From positions 1 through 5,380 of the forward strand of contig PFUC01000055.1 in assembly GCA_002789895.1 (NCBI GenBank): 5,380 bases of DNA, read 5' to 3'. Made by a program: the position numbers and the translations under genes. The stretch's first letter is position 1, and every line of letters begins with the position of its first letter. The DNA is from Candidatus Collierbacteria bacterium CG_4_9_14_3_um_filter_43_16. GTDB taxonomy: Bacteria > Patescibacteriota > Microgenomatia > UBA1400 > MFAQ01. Below, one piece after another: positions 4,429 to 5,380 of this stretch. The notes beneath the pieces were generated by a model. The model made no database searches, was not told where the DNA came from, and saw only the letters and a list, made by a program, of their open reading frames with translations.

Positions 4429-5380
4429 ATGAAAAAACAAAAACGCCATAGTACACATGCTCGTCATCCCGGGCTTGACCCGGCCACTGGTACCCGAAGG
4501 GGTGAATCCATCCGAATAATTCCTATAAAATCTGGTCGTTTTATTATCAACTATCTCTCTTTGTTTGGTATCTGTCTTTTTTTTGTTCTTTCACCGATAA
4601 TTAGCAAAGTGCCGGGTTCTACTCATCCGGTGGTCAAAGCCGCCTTTATTTCGGAAGCAAAGCTTCCAATATTAACCGGTGTCAGATCTCCAGATATCAC
4701 GGCCCAGGGAGTCTTTGTGATGGATATGGAGTCCGGATCTATACTATACGACAAAAATCCCCATCTACCTCTTGAACCTGCCTCTCTAACCAAAATAATG
4801 ACATCTTTGATTGCCATGGATCATTTCCAAGATGATTCGATTCTCAAAGTAGTCAATGGTCAGTCATCGCTTGGGAATACAGCCGATTTGATTAAGGGGG
4901 ACGAATTAACCGCAACCGATATGTTTTACGTCCTTCTTGTTCCATCGGGAAATGACGCCGCCGTTACTCTGGCCGAAAACTACCCCGGGGGCTACCGAAT
5001 TTTTTTAGAAAAGATGAATCAAAAGGTGGCTGAACTCGGTTTAAAGAATACTCATTTTGTGAATGTTTCCGGAGTTGAGAGCCCAGACCACTATACTACG
5101 GCTTATGATATCGCCATGATCGCCAGAAATGCCCTGTCCCGCCAGCGTTTTGCCTCCATCGTTTCTACCAAAAATATTACCATCCGGAGTTTAAAAGGAC
5201 ATCTTTATCCCCTTATTTCCACCAATATTCTTCTCGGACAGCCCGGTATACTCGGTGTCAAGACCGGATGGACCCCGGAGGCGGGAGAGTGTCTGGTGAT
5301 ACTGGCCGAGAGAGACGGTCACAAAATTCTTCTTAGTCTGTTGAACAGCCAAGACCGTTTCGGCGAGGGGGAAAAGTTGG
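4429..5380 (+). CDS. D-alanyl-D-alanine carboxypeptidase (peptidase S11, PBP5/6-like), 3' end outside the window
   Basis: Low-molecular-mass penicillin-binding protein that removes the terminal D-Ala from peptidoglycan stem pentapeptides outside the membrane. All 317 codons in the window are open. Catalytic motifs: SLTK with Ser119 and Lys122, SGN at 173-175, and KTG at 278-280. The stretch GVFVMDMESGSILYDKNP (94-111) before SxxK is typical of the family. A hydrophobic segment (about 38-58, INYLSLFGICLFFVLSP) acts as a signal anchor; the arginine-rich residues before it should remain in the cytoplasm. The start is ATG at 4429, the first possible because an in-frame TAG sits at 4420-4422; AGAG upstream is only a weak ribosome site. 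It follows the Rel gene by 14 nt. Residues about 11-28 are encoded by a GC-rich palindromic sequence that looks inserted in frame, so the original N-terminus may have been shorter. The C-terminal domain and the stop are not seen. Confidence 0.92.
   Translation, partial: MKKQKRHSTHARHPGLDPATGTRRGESIRIIPIKSGRFIINYLSLFGICLFFVLSPIISKVPGSTHPVVKAAFISEAKLPILTGVRSPDITAQGVFVMDMESGSILYDKNPHLPLEPASLTKIMTSLIAMDHFQDDSILKVVNGQSSLGNTADLIKGDELTATDMFYVLLVPSGNDAAVTLAENYPGGYRIFLEKMNQKVAELGLKNTHFVNVSGVESPDHYTTAYDIAMIARNALSRQRFASIVSTKNITIRSLKGHLYPLISTNILLGQPGILGVKTGWTPEAGECLVILAERDGHKILLSLLNSQDRFGEGEKL
4461..4512 (+). repeat. GC-rich palindromic repeat-like element within the carboxypeptidase gene
   Basis: The segment opens with CGTCATCCCGGGCTTGACCC and closes near GTGAATCCATCC. 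It has a 5-bp perfect stem CCGGG/CCCGG (4469-4473 and 4479-4483) around CTTGA, then a second small hairpin ACCC/GGGT. The opening closely resembles a dispersed intergenic palindrome I remember from several bacterial groups (CGTCATCCCGGGCTTGACCC followed by GGGATCC). No T run follows, so it is not a terminator. It is read through in the carboxypeptidase frame as RHPGLDPATGTRRGES. A family match needs a genome-wide search. Confidence 0.5.

Noticed and set aside
4416..4452. ATG at 4416 as the start of the carboxypeptidase
   Set aside because: It is in another frame and stops within 12 codons; the catalytic motifs are in the frame of the ATG at 4429.
4461..4512. Palindrome as a terminator ending the Rel transcript
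   Set aside because: It lies inside the next coding frame and is not followed by a T tract.
4623..4817. 64-aa minus-strand frame
   Set aside because: It lies antisense to the carboxypeptidase region holding the SxxK motif; no start signals.
1..5380. Recoded TGA (as in some Patescibacteria) or a CRISPR array
   Set aside because: The four complete genes span expected domain sets without in-frame TGA. The only tandem repeat has 8-bp units and no spacers.

Overview
The window looks like compact bacterial chromosome. It holds four complete protein genes (all ending in TAA), a fifth that runs off the right edge, and a short unassigned open frame at the left edge. There are no rRNA or tRNA genes, CRISPR array or transposase. 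The protein set is core bacterial: a HAD phosphatase, a CCA-adding enzyme, a Rel-type (p)ppGpp enzyme and a D-Ala-D-Ala carboxypeptidase. The standard bacterial code fits, because no gene needs an in-frame TGA. Three traits suggest a reduced-genome lineage such as Patescibacteria/CPR, possibly Microgenomates: a shortened Rel enzyme, GTG starts without Shine-Dalgarno sequences, and tight packing. This placement is inference, not proof.

Layout. Positions 1-1396 are read on the minus strand. A conserved 128-aa protein of unknown function (846-1232) has a complete expression cassette: a near-consensus sigma-70 promoter (1321-1348), a leader of about 80 nt, a strong Shine-Dalgarno and a strong intrinsic terminator (787-822). 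Downstream on the same strand is a HAD-family hydrolase (176-811). Its longest reading frame begins inside that terminator and has no ATG, so its true start is unclear. After its stop codon the same frame stays open to the left edge.

Positions 1397-2884 (minus) encode a class II tRNA nucleotidyltransferase/poly(A) polymerase family protein with three oddities. The first Asp of the catalytic DxD pair is Asn, a four-cysteine zinc-ribbon-like segment sits inside the HD domain, and a tandem octamer DNA repeat lies within the coding sequence. Only 39 bp away and divergent is a Rel/SpoT homologue (2924-4414, plus) with HD, synthetase and TGS domains. Its hydrolase motif is degenerate and the usual C-terminal regulatory region is missing. 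Each of the two genes has a -10-like hexamer exactly 6 nt before its GTG, so both may be transcribed as leaderless mRNAs from back-to-back promoters.

Fourteen bases after the Rel gene, probably in the same operon, a membrane-anchored S11-family D,D-carboxypeptidase begins (4429 to the edge). A GC-rich palindromic sequence, resembling dispersed bacterial intergenic repeats, is read in frame within its N-terminal tail.

Together the central genes link tRNA 3'-end maturation, alarmone synthesis and cell-wall trimming. I see no clearly new multi-gene system. The best leads are the 128-aa orphan cassette, the altered CCA enzyme, the divergent leaderless promoter pair and the in-frame palindromic insertion.
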